From Acidiferrum sp963771295 (GTDB lineage: Bacteria > Acidobacteriota > Terriglobia > Acidiferrales > UBA7541): a stretch of DNA of 64,000 nt. Below are positions 17,104 through 26,015 of the stretch, piece by piece; positions within the stretch are counted from its first letter, which is position 1, and every line of letters starts with the position of its first letter. The translations under genes were made by a program, and so were the position numbers. The DNA lies in contig CAVYTB010000008.1 in assembly GCA_963771295.1 (NCBI GenBank), positions 434,001-498,000 on the forward strand. Reading direction: 5' to 3'. The notes under the pieces were generated by a model. That model saw nothing but the letters and a program-made list of their open reading frames with translations, had not been told where the DNA came from and searched no databases.

Positions 17104-18633
17104 GTGAACATTCGCGTGCTGGGGTTGGCGTTGCTGGTTGCGGCTGGGAGCTCTCCGGCCTGGGCCAACGACGTGATGAAGCCCAAAGGTCCGGAGGAAG
17201 ATGGCACCAAGCCAGCTCTTGCACGGATCGCGGGGCAAGGCATGATGGATTCCCGCGCGTTCGACTACCTGACCGAATTGAGCGACGAGGTCGGCGCGCG
17301 CGTCACCGGCTCTCCTCAATCGAAGCAAGCCGTCGATTGGGGCCTGACGAAAATGAAGGCCATCGGGCTGCAAAATGTCCACGACGAAAAGTGGACCATG
17401 TGGAAGGGCTGGGCCCGCGGAAGCGCAGCAGCGGAGATGATCTCGCCGCAGCACCGCACACTGGGCATCGACGCCATGGGCTGGACGGGCTCAACGCCTG
17501 TCGGCGGCGTGGAAGCCGACGTGGTTACCGCGAATCTCTTCGATCTCGACGACGAGATCAAGCACAGTTCAAAATTTAAAGGCAAGATTGTCCTGATGTA
17601 TCCGCAGGGTTCACCCAGGAAAAACTTCTGGGCCATCATGGCGCAATATGGAGATTTTCTGAACGCCGCGCACAAGGCCGGCGCCGCCGCGGTAATCGGC
17701 GGACAGGCGGGCTTCAAAGAGGATGGCCTGCACTTGACCCACACGGGAATCCTTGGTTTCGCCGTTGATTTCTCCATACCCGTTGTGTCCATGACGCGCG
17801 AGGACCAGAGCCAGATCGAGCGCTACCTGGTTGCCGGGAAACCCGTGCGACTGCGCATCAACGTGCAAAATTCTTTCAGCGGGCCGGTGGAAAGCGCCAA
17901 TGTCGTCGGTGAAATCGTGGGCCACGAATTTCCAGAGCAGGTCGTCGTCGTGGGCGCGCATCTTGATTCCTGGGATTTAAGTGAAGGCACGACCGATAAC
18001 GGCGTAGGCTCCGCGAGCGTGCTGGCCGCCGCCGACGCAATCATCAAAAGCGGCATGAGGCCGCGGCGCACCATCCGCTTCGTATTGTTCACGGGAGAAG
18101 AGCAAGGCCTGCTCGGCTCACTGGCGTATGTGAAGCAGCATCAGAGCGACATGAAGAATCATCTCGGCAACATCGTGCTCGATGCCGGCCAGGGGCCTAT
18201 TAAGGAATTTCAACTCGGAGGACGCTCTGACTTGGTGGCCGACTTCGAACCATTTGCCGATTCGCTCTCCAACATTCGCGAAATCAAGGTGACGGAGAAG
18301 ATCGAATTCGGCACCGACACCGGCCCATTCATTCTTGCGGGACTTCCCGGAATCAATCTCGATCAGGATTCGCCTGACTACAAATACACACATCATTCGG
18401 CGGCGGATTCGCTGGAAGAAGTGAAGCCGGACGTGCTGGCGCAGGATGCAACGATCATGGCCATGGCGGCGTTCTGGCTCGCCGACCGTCCAGAAAGATT
18501 TGCCACACCTTGGCCAGCGGAAAAAACGGCGAAAATGCTCCGAGACAAAGACCAATACGACATGCTGAAGTCATTCAATCTTTGGCCGTTTGGGGACTTG
18601 GGTGCAGACGGTAAAGGCGCGTCAAATAACTGA
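17104..18633 (+). CDS. Secreted M28-family metallopeptidase with PA domain
   Basis: Zinc-dependent exopeptidase/aminopeptidase. GTG 17104 is preferred over 17074: AAGGAG lies six bases upstream and it opens a signal peptide (VNIRVLGLALLVAAG to AWA). A protease-associated domain occupies about 125-250. The M28 catalytic core carries the metal and catalytic residues in order: VVGAHLDSWD (His ligand), TDNGVGSA (bridging Asp), TGEEQGLLGS (catalytic and ligand Glu), VLDAGQGP (Asp) and KYTHHSAAD (final His). 509 residues. It stands alone between the DUF3857 gene, on the other strand, and the str promoter. Confidence 0.93.
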   Translation: MNIRVLGLALLVAAGSSPAWANDVMKPKGPEEDGTKPALARIAGQGMMDSRAFDYLTELSDEVGARVTGSPQSKQAVDWGLTKMKAIGLQNVHDEKWTMWKGWARGSAAAEMISPQHRTLGIDAMGWTGSTPVGGVEADVVTANLFDLDDEIKHSSKFKGKIVLMYPQGSPRKNFWAIMAQYGDFLNAAHKAGAAAVIGGQAGFKEDGLHLTHTGILGFAVDFSIPVVSMTREDQSQIERYLVAGKPVRLRINVQNSFSGPVESANVVGEIVGHEFPEQVVVVGAHLDSWDLSEGTTDNGVGSASVLAAADAIIKSGMRPRRTIRFVLFTGEEQGLLGSLAYVKQHQSDMKNHLGNIVLDAGQGPIKEFQLGGRSDLVADFEPFADSLSNIREIKVTEKIEFGTDTGPFILAGLPGINLDQDSPDYKYTHHSAADSLEEVKPDVLAQDATIMAMAAFWLADRPERFATPWPAEKTAKMLRDKDQYDMLKSFNLWPFGDLGADGKGASNN

Positions 18634-18778
18634 AAACAGGTAGCATAGCTTGTATTAGGATATTATAATCTGGCTTAGCACTAGAGAAAAGTTTGCGCAA
18701 AACCGCCCCATCTAGGCAGACTGATTGCCAAACCCTTCTTTTCCACAGTTTTTTCAACTCTCCTGTTTCGAAAGTTGT

Positions 18779-18807
18779 TTGACAGAACTGTCTTTCTTCT
18801 CTATACT
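18779..18807 (+). promoter_or_regulatory. Near-consensus promoter of the ribosomal super-operon
   Basis: TTGACA at 18779-18784, exactly 17 bases, then TATACT at 18802-18807. It is the best sigma-70-like promoter in the window and lies upstream of rpsL with no gene between. Confidence 0.85.
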
Positions 18808-18814
18808 TTGTGTT

Positions 18815-19187
18815 TTGTCAGGGGAATTTTCCCCAAGCAGTGCGGCCACCTCGTTGTTTGGGGTGGTTGGTTGGAAGGGAATTCTTCAGTCCCGGAACAA
18901 GATCGACGGAATGGGACGGAAGAGCGGCCGGAATGGGGCGCCAGCCCCGAAAAGCCGAGTAAGCCTCTCCGATTCGGAACCAAGAGCGGAACGATTGCCT
19001 CTTGGAGTGCGTGCGGAGTCTCTTGCTGGTATCTCCGGAGTCGCAGGAAACCTTTCAGCACCTTTGTGTGCTCTCGCGCTTTTCTCTGCGCGCCGCGTGA
19101 GCCACGTCAATTTGTCTGCGCGCAATGTGCGGTGACTTCGCTTCGCTCTCAGTTCTCGCGATACACCGAAGGAAAAAGAGGAATACT
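18815..19187 (+). other. Long untranslated leader of rpsL
   Basis: About 370 bases separate the promoter from the rpsL start. No convincing gene is present. Small hairpins are visible, for example GGGGAA/TTCCCC at 18821-18834 right after the expected transcript start, and GGGGC/GCCCC near 18946-18960. It may hold a regulatory RNA structure; I recognise no known riboswitch or r-protein leader class. Confidence 0.5.
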
Positions 19188-19577
19188 GTGCCGACGTTTT
19201 CGCAACTTGTACGCATGGGTCGAGAAGGGGTCCTGACGAAGACCAAATCGCCTGCTTTGGCGGGCTGCCCGGAAAAGCGCGGCGTGTGCATTCGCGTGTA
19301 CACCCAGACGCCGAAGAAGCCGAACTCCGCTTTGCGGAAGGTCGCGCGTGTTCGCTTGACGAACTCCGTGGAAGTCACCACTTACATCCCCGGAATCGGC
19401 CACAACTTGCAAGAGCACTCCATCGTGCTGGTGCGCGGCGGCCGTGTGAAGGATCTGCCGGGCGTGCGCTATCACATTGTTCGCGGAACACTGGACGCGG
19501 CGGGCGTGGAGAATCGCAAGCAGGGACGTTCGAAGTACGGCGCGAAGCGGCCAAAAGCCGGCGCAGCCGCGAAGTAA
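19188..19577 (+). CDS. rpsL: 30S ribosomal protein S12 (uS12)
   Basis: Decoding-centre protein. GTG 19188 gives the family N-terminus (V/M)PTFSQLVR; GAGG lies upstream. The decoding loops are intact: TPKKPNSALRK with K43, the position changed in many streptomycin-resistant strains, and RGGRVKDLPGVRYH. It has the wild-type lysine. 129 residues. First gene of the joined str-S10-spc-alpha block. Confidence 0.97.
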   Translation: MPTFSQLVRMGREGVLTKTKSPALAGCPEKRGVCIRVYTQTPKKPNSALRKVARVRLTNSVEVTTYIPGIGHNLQEHSIVLVRGGRVKDLPGVRYHIVRGTLDAAGVENRKQGRSKYGAKRPKAGAAAK

Positions 19578-19580
19578 GAC

Positions 19581-19655
19581 AGTTTTCAGTATTCAGTTTT
19601 AAGTCATAAGTAAGCCACGGATTCCGGAATTACTTACAACTTAGAACTTAAGATT
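19581..19655 (+). repeat. Heptad-repeat hairpin, rpsL-rpsG spacer
   Basis: Left arm 19581-19613: AGTTTTC, AGTATTC, AGTTTTA, AGTCATA, AGTAA. Right arm 19630-19655: TTACT, TACAACT, TAGAACT, TAAGATT. The loop is about 16 bases, the shortest of the set. Confidence 0.85.
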
Positions 19656-19681
19656 CAGAAGTTTTAGGAGCATGAAAAGCA

Positions 19682-20152
19682 ATGCCTCGTAAAGGAATAG
19701 TCAGCCGGCGCGTGCAAGCGACCGACCCGGTCTACGGTAGCGATCTGGTGGAGAAGTTCATCTGCTCGATGATGTGGGAAGGCAAGAAGAGCACTGCGCA
19801 GCGCGTGTTTTATGGCGCCATGGATCAGGTGGCCAAGAAGACCAGCGACGATGCGCTGAAAATTTTCAAGAAGGCCCTGGAGAATGTGAAGCCTGTGCTG
19901 GAAGTGAAGACCCGGCGCGTGGGCGGCGCGAACTACCAGGTTCCTGTTGAAGTGAATCCGTTTCGCCGGCAGTCTCTGGCCATTCGCTGGCTGCTGCAGT
20001 ATTCGCGGGAACGCGCCGGCCGAACCATGGTCGACAAGCTCGCCGACGAGTTGATTGACGCGGCCAATTCTCGCGGCGGCGCCATCAAGAAAAAGGAAGA
20101 CGTTCACCGCATGGCCGAAGCGAACAAGGCCTTCGCGCACTATCGTTGGTAA
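19682..20152 (+). CDS. rpsG: 30S ribosomal protein S7 (uS7)
   Basis: Primary 16S binder that starts assembly of the 30S head. MPRKGIVSRRVQATDPVYGSDLVEKF, the beta-hairpin TRRVGGANYQVPVEV and RRQSLAIRWLL are diagnostic. 156 residues, the usual length, ending FAHYRW. ATG 19682 follows TTAGGAG. In E. coli S7 represses the str operon by binding the rpsL-rpsG spacer; that spacer here is replaced by a heptad-repeat hairpin. Confidence 0.97.
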   Translation: MPRKGIVSRRVQATDPVYGSDLVEKFICSMMWEGKKSTAQRVFYGAMDQVAKKTSDDALKIFKKALENVKPVLEVKTRRVGGANYQVPVEVNPFRRQSLAIRWLLQYSRERAGRTMVDKLADELIDAANSRGGAIKKKEDVHRMAEANKAFAHYRW

Positions 20153-20225
20153 GACAGGGAGCAAGTTTAACGTGACGGAAGCAGTTGCAACTCGATCAGG
20201 GGAGAAAAGGGCTGTTCAAGGGAAC

Positions 20226-22484
20226 ATGAGCCGTACATTCAAACTCGAAGATACCCGCAACATCGGGATTATGGCGCACATCGACGCCGGCAAAACCACT
20301 TCGACCGAACGCATCCTGTTCTATACAGGCGTGACGTACAAAATCGGTTCGGTGGACGAAGGCACTGCCACCATGGATTGGATGGAGCAGGAGCGCGAGC
20401 GCGGCATCACCATCACCAGCGCCGCAACCACCGCTTCCTGGACGCGCTTCGACAAGAAATATCGCGTCAACATTATCGACACGCCCGGGCACGTGGACTT
20501 CACCGTTGAAGTCGAGCGTTCTTTGCGTGTGCTGGACGGCGCCGTGTGCGTGTTTGATTCCGTCGCCGGCGTGCAGCCGCAATCCGAGACGGTGTGGCGC
20601 CAGGCCGACAAGTATCGTGTTCCGCGCATCTGCTTTGTGAACAAGATGGACCGCATGGGCGCGGATTTCGATCACGTGATCCGCACCATTCGCCAGCGTC
20701 TGGGCGCGCATCCTGTGCCTCTGCAGTTTCCATTGGGCCGCGAAGACAATTTCATCGGCGTCATCGATTTCATCGAGCAGAAGGTCATTGTGTGGCTCGA
20801 AGAAACCCTGGGCGCCAAGTTCGAGATTTTTGATGTCGCCAAGCTGTGGGACAAGGAATTCGTAGCCTCGCGCCCCGATGTTGCCGCGGCGCTCAAGGGT
20901 TCCGCGATCGACAAGGCCTTCTACGACGAGCATCGCAACAAAATGGTCGAGTACATCGCCGAACACGACGACGCCGTTCTCGACAAGTATCTCACCGAAG
21001 GCTCGTTGACCGTCGACGAAATGCGCAAGTCCATTCGTAAATCGACGTTGGCGCTGAAGATTGTTCCTGTGCTTGCCGGCTCCGCTTTCAAGAACAAGGG
21101 CGTTCAACCTTTGCTGGATGCCATCGTCGATTACTTGCCCTCGCCGATTGACGTTCCTCCCGTCGAAGGTATTAATCCCGAAAACGACGAACCAATTCTT
21201 CGCCGCGCCTCCGACGATCAGCCCTTTGCCGCGCTGGCTTTCAAAATCATGTCCGATCCATTCGTCGGCCATGTCACTTATATCCGCGTTTATTCCGGCG
21301 TTCTGAAGTCTGGAAGCTATGTGTTGAATGCCGCGAAGGGTACGCGTGAACGCATCAGCCGTCTGATGCAGATGCACGCAAACAAGCGCGAAGAAATTGA
21401 AGATGTCTGCGCGGGCGACATTTGTGCCTGCGTCGGCTTGAAGAGCGTTAACACTGGCGACACGCTTTGCGACGAAGCGAAGCCCATCATTCTGGAATCG
21501 ATTGAATTCCCGACACCGGTGATTTCCGTGGCTATCGAGCCGAAGACCAAAGCCGACCAAGACAAGCTGGGCGTGGCGCTGCAGCGTCTGGCACAGGAAG
21601 ATCCAACATTCCGCGTTTCGACTGAACCGGATACGGGGCAGACCTTGATTTCGGGAATGGGCGAACTGCACCTGGAGATCATTGTCGACCGCATGCTGCG
21701 CGAATATAACGTGCAGGCGAATGTGGGACGGCCGCAGGTGGCGTATCGCGAGACGATTCGCAAGAAGGCGCTTGCTGAAGGCAAATACATCAAGCAGACC
21801 GGCGGTAAGGGTCAATACGGCCACTGCAAAATCGAACTGCATCCACTTCCCAGTTCCGATCACGAAAATATGAAGGAACTGTCCACCGACGATCTCGATG
21901 AGTTGGCGAAGTCGGTCACTGGCAGCACGCCCGGCAAATGGAAATTCGACAAGGAACACCGCTTCCTGTTTATCGACAAGATCGTCGGCGGCTCGATTCC
22001 ACGTGAATTCATTGCGCCCATCGAAGCGGGCATCCGTGAAGCGCTGGATAACGGCATTCTGGCTGGATTCACGATGGTGGATGTCGCCGCGGTGCTGGTC
22101 GACGGCAGCTATCACGATGTCGACAGCAACGAAATGGCCTTCAAGATTGCCGGCTCCATGGCGTTCAAAGAGGCTTGCTCCAGGGCCAAGCCCGTCCTGC
22201 TGGAACCGATCATGAAAGTTGAAGTTGTGGTTCCCGAAGAATACATGGCGCAAGTGTTTGGTGACTTGAATTCACGGCGTTCCGCGATTCAAGGCACGGA
22301 AAATCGCGCTGGCAGCAACGTAATTCGCGTGGAAGTGCCGCTGGCTCAGATGTTCGGCTATGCCACGGATTTGCGCAGCCGCACCCAGGGCCGCGCCACG
22401 TTCACCATGCACTTCTCGCATTACGCGGAATTGCCCACATCGCTCGCGGAAGAAGTCGTCAAGAAGTATCGCGGCGAAAAGTAA
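20226..22484 (+). CDS. fusA: Translation elongation factor G
   Basis: Translocase GTPase. ATG 20226 gives the family start MSRTFKLEDTRNIGIMAHIDAGKT. G motifs: AHIDAGKT (17-24), DTPGH (85-89), NKMD (139-142). Domain II to V follow in order, with QYGHCKIELHP in domain IV and PEEYMAQVFGDLNSRR in domain V. At 752 residues it is about 50 longer than E. coli EF-G. Most of the excess is an acidic insertion at about 541-580 in domain IV, and the rest is in the G-prime region. An upstream in-frame GTG at 20172 is possible but would add a non-conserved leader. Confidence 0.97.
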   Translation: MSRTFKLEDTRNIGIMAHIDAGKTTSTERILFYTGVTYKIGSVDEGTATMDWMEQERERGITITSAATTASWTRFDKKYRVNIIDTPGHVDFTVEVERSLRVLDGAVCVFDSVAGVQPQSETVWRQADKYRVPRICFVNKMDRMGADFDHVIRTIRQRLGAHPVPLQFPLGREDNFIGVIDFIEQKVIVWLEETLGAKFEIFDVAKLWDKEFVASRPDVAAALKGSAIDKAFYDEHRNKMVEYIAEHDDAVLDKYLTEGSLTVDEMRKSIRKSTLALKIVPVLAGSAFKNKGVQPLLDAIVDYLPSPIDVPPVEGINPENDEPILRRASDDQPFAALAFKIMSDPFVGHVTYIRVYSGVLKSGSYVLNAAKGTRERISRLMQMHANKREEIEDVCAGDICACVGLKSVNTGDTLCDEAKPIILESIEFPTPVISVAIEPKTKADQDKLGVALQRLAQEDPTFRVSTEPDTGQTLISGMGELHLEIIVDRMLREYNVQANVGRPQVAYRETIRKKALAEGKYIKQTGGKGQYGHCKIELHPLPSSDHENMKELSTDDLDELAKSVTGSTPGKWKFDKEHRFLFIDKIVGGSIPREFIAPIEAGIREALDNGILAGFTMVDVAAVLVDGSYHDVDSNEMAFKIAGSMAFKEACSRAKPVLLEPIMKVEVVVPEEYMAQVFGDLNSRRSAIQGTENRAGSNVIRVEVPLAQMFGYATDLRSRTQGRATFTMHFSHYAELPTSLAEEVVKKYRGEK

Positions 22485-22535
22485 CGAAACGGATTTTGTT
22501 TTTGCTGGAACTCGAGTGAGGAGCTGAAGAAGCAA

Positions 22536-23723
22536 ATGGCGAAGGAAAAATTTGAGCGCACCAAGCCGCACGTGAACATCGGGACGATTGGTCACATTGA
22601 CCATGGCAAGACGACGTTGACGGCGGCAATTACCAAGGTATTGGCGAAGCACAATCCCAAAGTGCAGTTTCGTGCGTTCGACACGATTGACAATGCTCCG
22701 GAGGAGCGCGAGCGCGGCATCACCATTGCCGTATCGCACGTGGAGTATGAGACGCCGAACCGGCATTATGCGCACATGGATTGCCCGGGTCACGCCGACT
22801 ACATCAAGAACATGATCACCGGCGCGGCACAGATGGATGGCGCGATTCTGGTGGTTGCGGCGACCGATGGACCGATGCCGCAAACGCGCGAGCACATTTT
22901 GCTGGCCCGCCAGGTGGGAGTGCCGTACATCGTGGTGTTTCTGAACAAGTGCGACATGGTGGAAGACGCGGAACTGCTGGAACTGGTGGAACTGGAAGTA
23001 CGCGAATTGCTGAAGAGCTATCAATTTCCCGGTGACAGCGTGCCCGTAATCAAGGGTTCGGCGCTGCAGGCGTTGAACGGCGACGAGAAGTGGGAAAAGA
23101 AGATTGACGAGTTGATGGCCGCGGTGGATGCGAATGTGCCCCTGCCGGTGCGTGACGTGGATAAACCATTCGCCATGCCGATCGAAGATATTTTCTCGAT
23201 TTCGGGACGCGGCACGGTGGTTACCGGTCGTGTGGAACGCGGCAAAGTAAAGGTCAGCGAAGAAGTGGAAATCGTGGGCTTCCGCGAGACGCAAAAGAAG
23301 GTTGTGACCGGCATCGAAATGTTCAAGAAGTTGCTGGATGAAGGCCTTGCCGGTGACAACGTTGGACTGCTCTTGCGCGGCACGGAAAAAGAAGACGTGG
23401 AGCGCGGCCAGGTAATTTGCAAGCCGGGCTCGATCACGCCGCACACGAAGTTCAAGGCGGAAGCGTATGTATTGACGAAGGAAGAAGGCGGGCGGCATAC
23501 GCCGTTCTTTTCAGGGTATCGTCCGCAGTTTTACTTCCGCACCACCGATGTGACGGGCGATATGAAGTTGCCGCAAGGCGTGGAAATGGTGATGCCGGGA
23601 GACAACGTAAGCTGCGAAGTGACGCTGATTACGCCGGTAGCGCTGGAGAAGGGGTTGCGCTTCGCGATTCGCGAAGGCGGCCACACAGTCGGCGCCGGCG
23701 CCGTCACGGAGATCATCGAGTAA
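22536..23723 (+). CDS. tuf: Translation elongation factor Tu
   Basis: Delivers aminoacyl-tRNA to the ribosome. G motifs are GHIDHGKT (19-26), DCPGH (82-86) and NKCD (137-140); the effector region has ERERGITI. Domains 2 and 3 follow (GRGTVVTGRVERG; GGRHTPFFSGYRPQFYFRTTDVTG). 395 residues, standard length. ATG 22536 follows GAGGAGCTGAAGAAGCAA. Only one tuf copy is in the window. Confidence 0.98.
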   Translation: MAKEKFERTKPHVNIGTIGHIDHGKTTLTAAITKVLAKHNPKVQFRAFDTIDNAPEERERGITIAVSHVEYETPNRHYAHMDCPGHADYIKNMITGAAQMDGAILVVAATDGPMPQTREHILLARQVGVPYIVVFLNKCDMVEDAELLELVELEVRELLKSYQFPGDSVPVIKGSALQALNGDEKWEKKIDELMAAVDANVPLPVRDVDKPFAMPIEDIFSISGRGTVVTGRVERGKVKVSEEVEIVGFRETQKKVVTGIEMFKKLLDEGLAGDNVGLLLRGTEKEDVERGQVICKPGSITPHTKFKAEAYVLTKEEGGRHTPFFSGYRPQFYFRTTDVTGDMKLPQGVEMVMPGDNVSCEVTLITPVALEKGLRFAIREGGHTVGAGAVTEIIE

Positions 23724-23727
23724 CTTT

Positions 23728-24057
23728 ATGAAACAAGGCGATAAAATTCGAATTCGTTTGAAGGCTTACGATCACAGGATTCTGGATCAATCCACGCGGG
23801 AAATCGTGGAGACGGCCAAGCGGACTGGCGCGGATGTTGCCGGACCGATTCCTCTGCCCACGACCATCAATCGCTGGACGGTGCTGCGTTCGCCTCACGT
23901 GGACAAAAAATCCCGTGAACAGTTTGAAATGCGCACGCACAAGCGGCTGATTGACATCCTGGAACCCACTCCGGACACGGTTGACGCGCTGATGAAGCTC
24001 GATCTGCCTCCCGGTGTGGACGTGGAGATCAAGGCGTTCGGCCACGCGAGCAAGTAA
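23728..24057 (+). CDS. rpsJ: 30S ribosomal protein S10 (uS10)
   Basis: 30S head protein that also takes part in Nus-factor antitermination. Seen: KIRIRLKAYDHRILDQS, GPIPLPTTINRWTVLRSPHVDKKSREQF split over the loop, and THKRLIDIL. 109 residues with a slightly extended C-terminus. It begins five bases after tuf, so the S10 operon is joined to the str operon without a spacer. Confidence 0.97.
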   Translation: MKQGDKIRIRLKAYDHRILDQSTREIVETAKRTGADVAGPIPLPTTINRWTVLRSPHVDKKSREQFEMRTHKRLIDILEPTPDTVDALMKLDLPPGVDVEIKAFGHASK

Positions 24058-24060
24058 GGC

Positions 24061-24141
24061 AGTCATCAGTAATAAGTTTTAAGTGATCAGTAAAACCTGA
24101 AACGCGGGGAACTTAGAACTTAATACTGAAAACTTAAAACT
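24061..24141 (+). repeat. Heptad-repeat hairpin, rpsJ-rplC spacer
   Basis: Left arm 24061-24095: AGTCATC, AGTAATA, AGTTTTA, AGTGATC, AGTAAAA. Right arm 24109-24141: GAACT, TAGAACT, TAATACT, GAAAACT, TAAAACT. The arms begin three bases after the rpsJ stop. Confidence 0.85.
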
Positions 24142-24199
24142 GTTTCACGCAGCCAATATTCGCCACCGGCGAACAAGCTGCTAAGAGAGAGACGAGACA

Positions 24200-24853
24200 A
24201 TGGCAGTCGACGGGATTATCGGAATCAAGTTAGGCATGACGCAGATCTTCGCCGAAGACGGCAACCTGGTTGGTTGCACGGTGCTGCAGGCTGGTCCCTG
24301 CGTTGTGGTGCAGCGGCGCACGAAAGAGAAGGACGGCTACGAGGCAGCGCAACTCGGCTTGGTGGAATTCGTCAAGTCGCAGCGCGTCAACAAGGCCATG
24401 ACCGGGCACTTCAAGAAGGCCAACGTTGCGCCGGTAAAGGTTCTCCAGGAAGTGCGCATTGGAGAATCGAAGGACGAAACCAAGGTCGGCGATCGCGTGC
24501 TGGTCGAGAATTTCAAGGCTGGCGAATTGGTTGATGTCAGCGGCGTCAGCAAGGGCCGCGGTTTCGCGGGCGGCGTTAAGCGTTGGCACTATGCCGGTGG
24601 CGACGCAACCCACGGTTCCATGTTTCATCGCGCGCCTGGCGGCATCGGCGGCAGTTCGTTCCCGTCGCGTGTGTGGAAGAACCAGCATTTTCCTGGACAC
24701 ATGGGAAATGCCAAGGTGACGGCGAAGAACTTGAAAGTGATCAAGGTGGACACGGACGAGAACCTGTTGCTGGTTCGCGGTTCGGTTCCCGGGCCAAGCG
24801 GACAATACATTTTTATACGCAAGGCGCTGAAGGCGAAGAAAGCAGCAAAGTAA
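24200..24853 (+). CDS. rplC: 50S ribosomal protein L3 (uL3)
   Basis: Early 23S binder close to the peptidyl-transferase centre. GIIGIKLGMTQIF, the loop KGRGFAGGVKRW and GGDATHGSMFHRAPGGIG are typical, including the conserved region that carries the methylated glutamine in E. coli. 217 residues. ATG 24200 follows GAGAGAGACGAGACA. Confidence 0.97.
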   Translation: MAVDGIIGIKLGMTQIFAEDGNLVGCTVLQAGPCVVVQRRTKEKDGYEAAQLGLVEFVKSQRVNKAMTGHFKKANVAPVKVLQEVRIGESKDETKVGDRVLVENFKAGELVDVSGVSKGRGFAGGVKRWHYAGGDATHGSMFHRAPGGIGGSSFPSRVWKNQHFPGHMGNAKVTAKNLKVIKVDTDENLLLVRGSVPGPSGQYIFIRKALKAKKAAK

Positions 24854-24878
24854 ACTGAAGATTGAGAGAGAAAAAGCT

Positions 24879-25652
24879 ATGCCGGTCGTAGATGTAGTCA
24901 ATCTGAGTGGTGAGAAGGTCGGCCAGGTCGAACTGGCGGACGCGGTCTTTGGCGCCGAAGTGAACCAGAACCTTCTGCACGAGGCTTCGCGCTGGTATCT
25001 GAACAGCCTGCGGCGCGGCACGCACAAGACCAAGGATAAGAGCGAAGTCAGCGGCGCAGGCCGCAAGCTCTGGCGGCAAAAGGGAACGGGTCGCGCGCGC
25101 ATCGGCTCCATCCGGTCGCCTTTGTGGCGCCATGGCGGAACGGTTCACGGACCTCGCCCGCGCTCCTATGCCTATGCGTTGCCGAAGAAGATGTTGCTCG
25201 GCGCGCTGCGTTCGGCTCTTTCCGCGAAGCTTGCGGAAGAAAAGTTGACGGTCGTGGAAGCGTGGTCGCTGGACACGCACAAGACGAAGACTTTGCGTTT
25301 GGCGTTGGGCAAATTGAACGCGGAAAAGACCACGTTGCTGGTGGCCAATGGCGAGAATCGCAACCTGGAACTTGCCAGCCGCAATCTGGAAGGCGTCAAG
25401 CTGTCTGCTTCGAACGCTCTTCAGCCCTACGATGTGTTGCGTCACGATCGCCTGGTGCTTTCCAAGGATGCGGTAGCGCGGCTGGTTCGCGCGCTCGATC
25501 CGGATAGCCCCACGGTGCAGGCGCCGCACGTGGAATCGATCGCCCCTGCGCCAGCTCCGAAGAAGCAAGCGGCGCCGAAGGCAGCAGCGAAGATCACCAC
25601 AAAGAAGCCGGCGGCAGCGAAGAAGCCGGCCACTAAAAAGGGGAAGGAATAA
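24879..25652 (+). CDS. rplD: 50S ribosomal protein L4 (uL4)
   Basis: Lines the peptide exit tunnel with L22. The extended tunnel loop is seen in GTHKTKDKSEVSGAGRKLWR followed by GTGRARIGSIRSPLWRHGG. 257 residues against about 201 in E. coli; the extra length is a C-terminal Ala/Lys/Pro-rich tail (from about 210) of low complexity. In E. coli L4 represses the S10 operon; the sequence does not show whether that holds here. Confidence 0.97.
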   Translation: MPVVDVVNLSGEKVGQVELADAVFGAEVNQNLLHEASRWYLNSLRRGTHKTKDKSEVSGAGRKLWRQKGTGRARIGSIRSPLWRHGGTVHGPRPRSYAYALPKKMLLGALRSALSAKLAEEKLTVVEAWSLDTHKTKTLRLALGKLNAEKTTLLVANGENRNLELASRNLEGVKLSASNALQPYDVLRHDRLVLSKDAVARLVRALDPDSPTVQAPHVESIAPAPAPKKQAAPKAAAKITTKKPAAAKKPATKKGKE

Positions 25653-25655
25653 GCA

Positions 25656-25952
25656 ATGGCAGCCCCTCACTATCAGATTATTCGGCGTCCCATCATCACC
25701 GAGAAGGGACTCGGCGTGAAGGAAACGCAGCACACCGTGGTATTCGAAGTTGCCGCGGGCGCAACCAAGACGGAGATCAAGGAAGCCGTGCAGCAGATCT
25801 TCAAGGTAAAAGTTTCGGATGTGCGCACAGCGAATTTCCACGGCAAGATGCGCCGCCGTGGGCAGAACGAAGGATACCGGCGCGATTGGAAGAAGGCGTA
25901 CGTGAAGCTCGCCGAGGGCGAGAAGATGATCGAGTACGCAGAGAATCTGTAG
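25656..25952 (+). CDS. rplW: 50S ribosomal protein L23 (uL23)
   Basis: Sits at the tunnel exit and docks trigger factor and SRP. HYQIIRRPIITEKGLGVKE, FEVAAGATKTEIKEAVQQIF and KVSDVRTANFHGKMRRRG are diagnostic. 98 residues. ATG 25656 lies three bases after the rplD stop with GGGGAAGGAATAAGCA upstream. Confidence 0.97.
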   Translation: MAAPHYQIIRRPIITEKGLGVKETQHTVVFEVAAGATKTEIKEAVQQIFKVKVSDVRTANFHGKMRRRGQNEGYRRDWKKAYVKLAEGEKMIEYAENL

Positions 25953-26015
25953 GGAATTGAGTAGCAAGGGGAAGGGCCGCCACGGGGCGGAAAGATTTGG
26001 AAGGTAGAGGCAGAG

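Noticed and set aside
18775..19236. Open frames in the rpsL leader (also 18725-19135)
   Set aside because: No family resemblance, no ribosome site, they overlap the promoter and run into rpsL in another frame.
20196..22253. Long open frame (685 codons) on the strand opposite fusA, with similar ones opposite tuf, rplD-rplB, rpsQ-rplE and secY-adk
   Set aside because: They are antisense shadows caused by GC-rich codon bias of highly expressed genes; sequences are low-information, His/Arg/Gln-rich, without ribosome sites, and the sense genes are certain.
22485..22535. tRNA genes next to tuf or in other spacers of the translation block
   Set aside because: I looked for the TTCGAATC-type arm and acceptor pairing in the spacers and found none.
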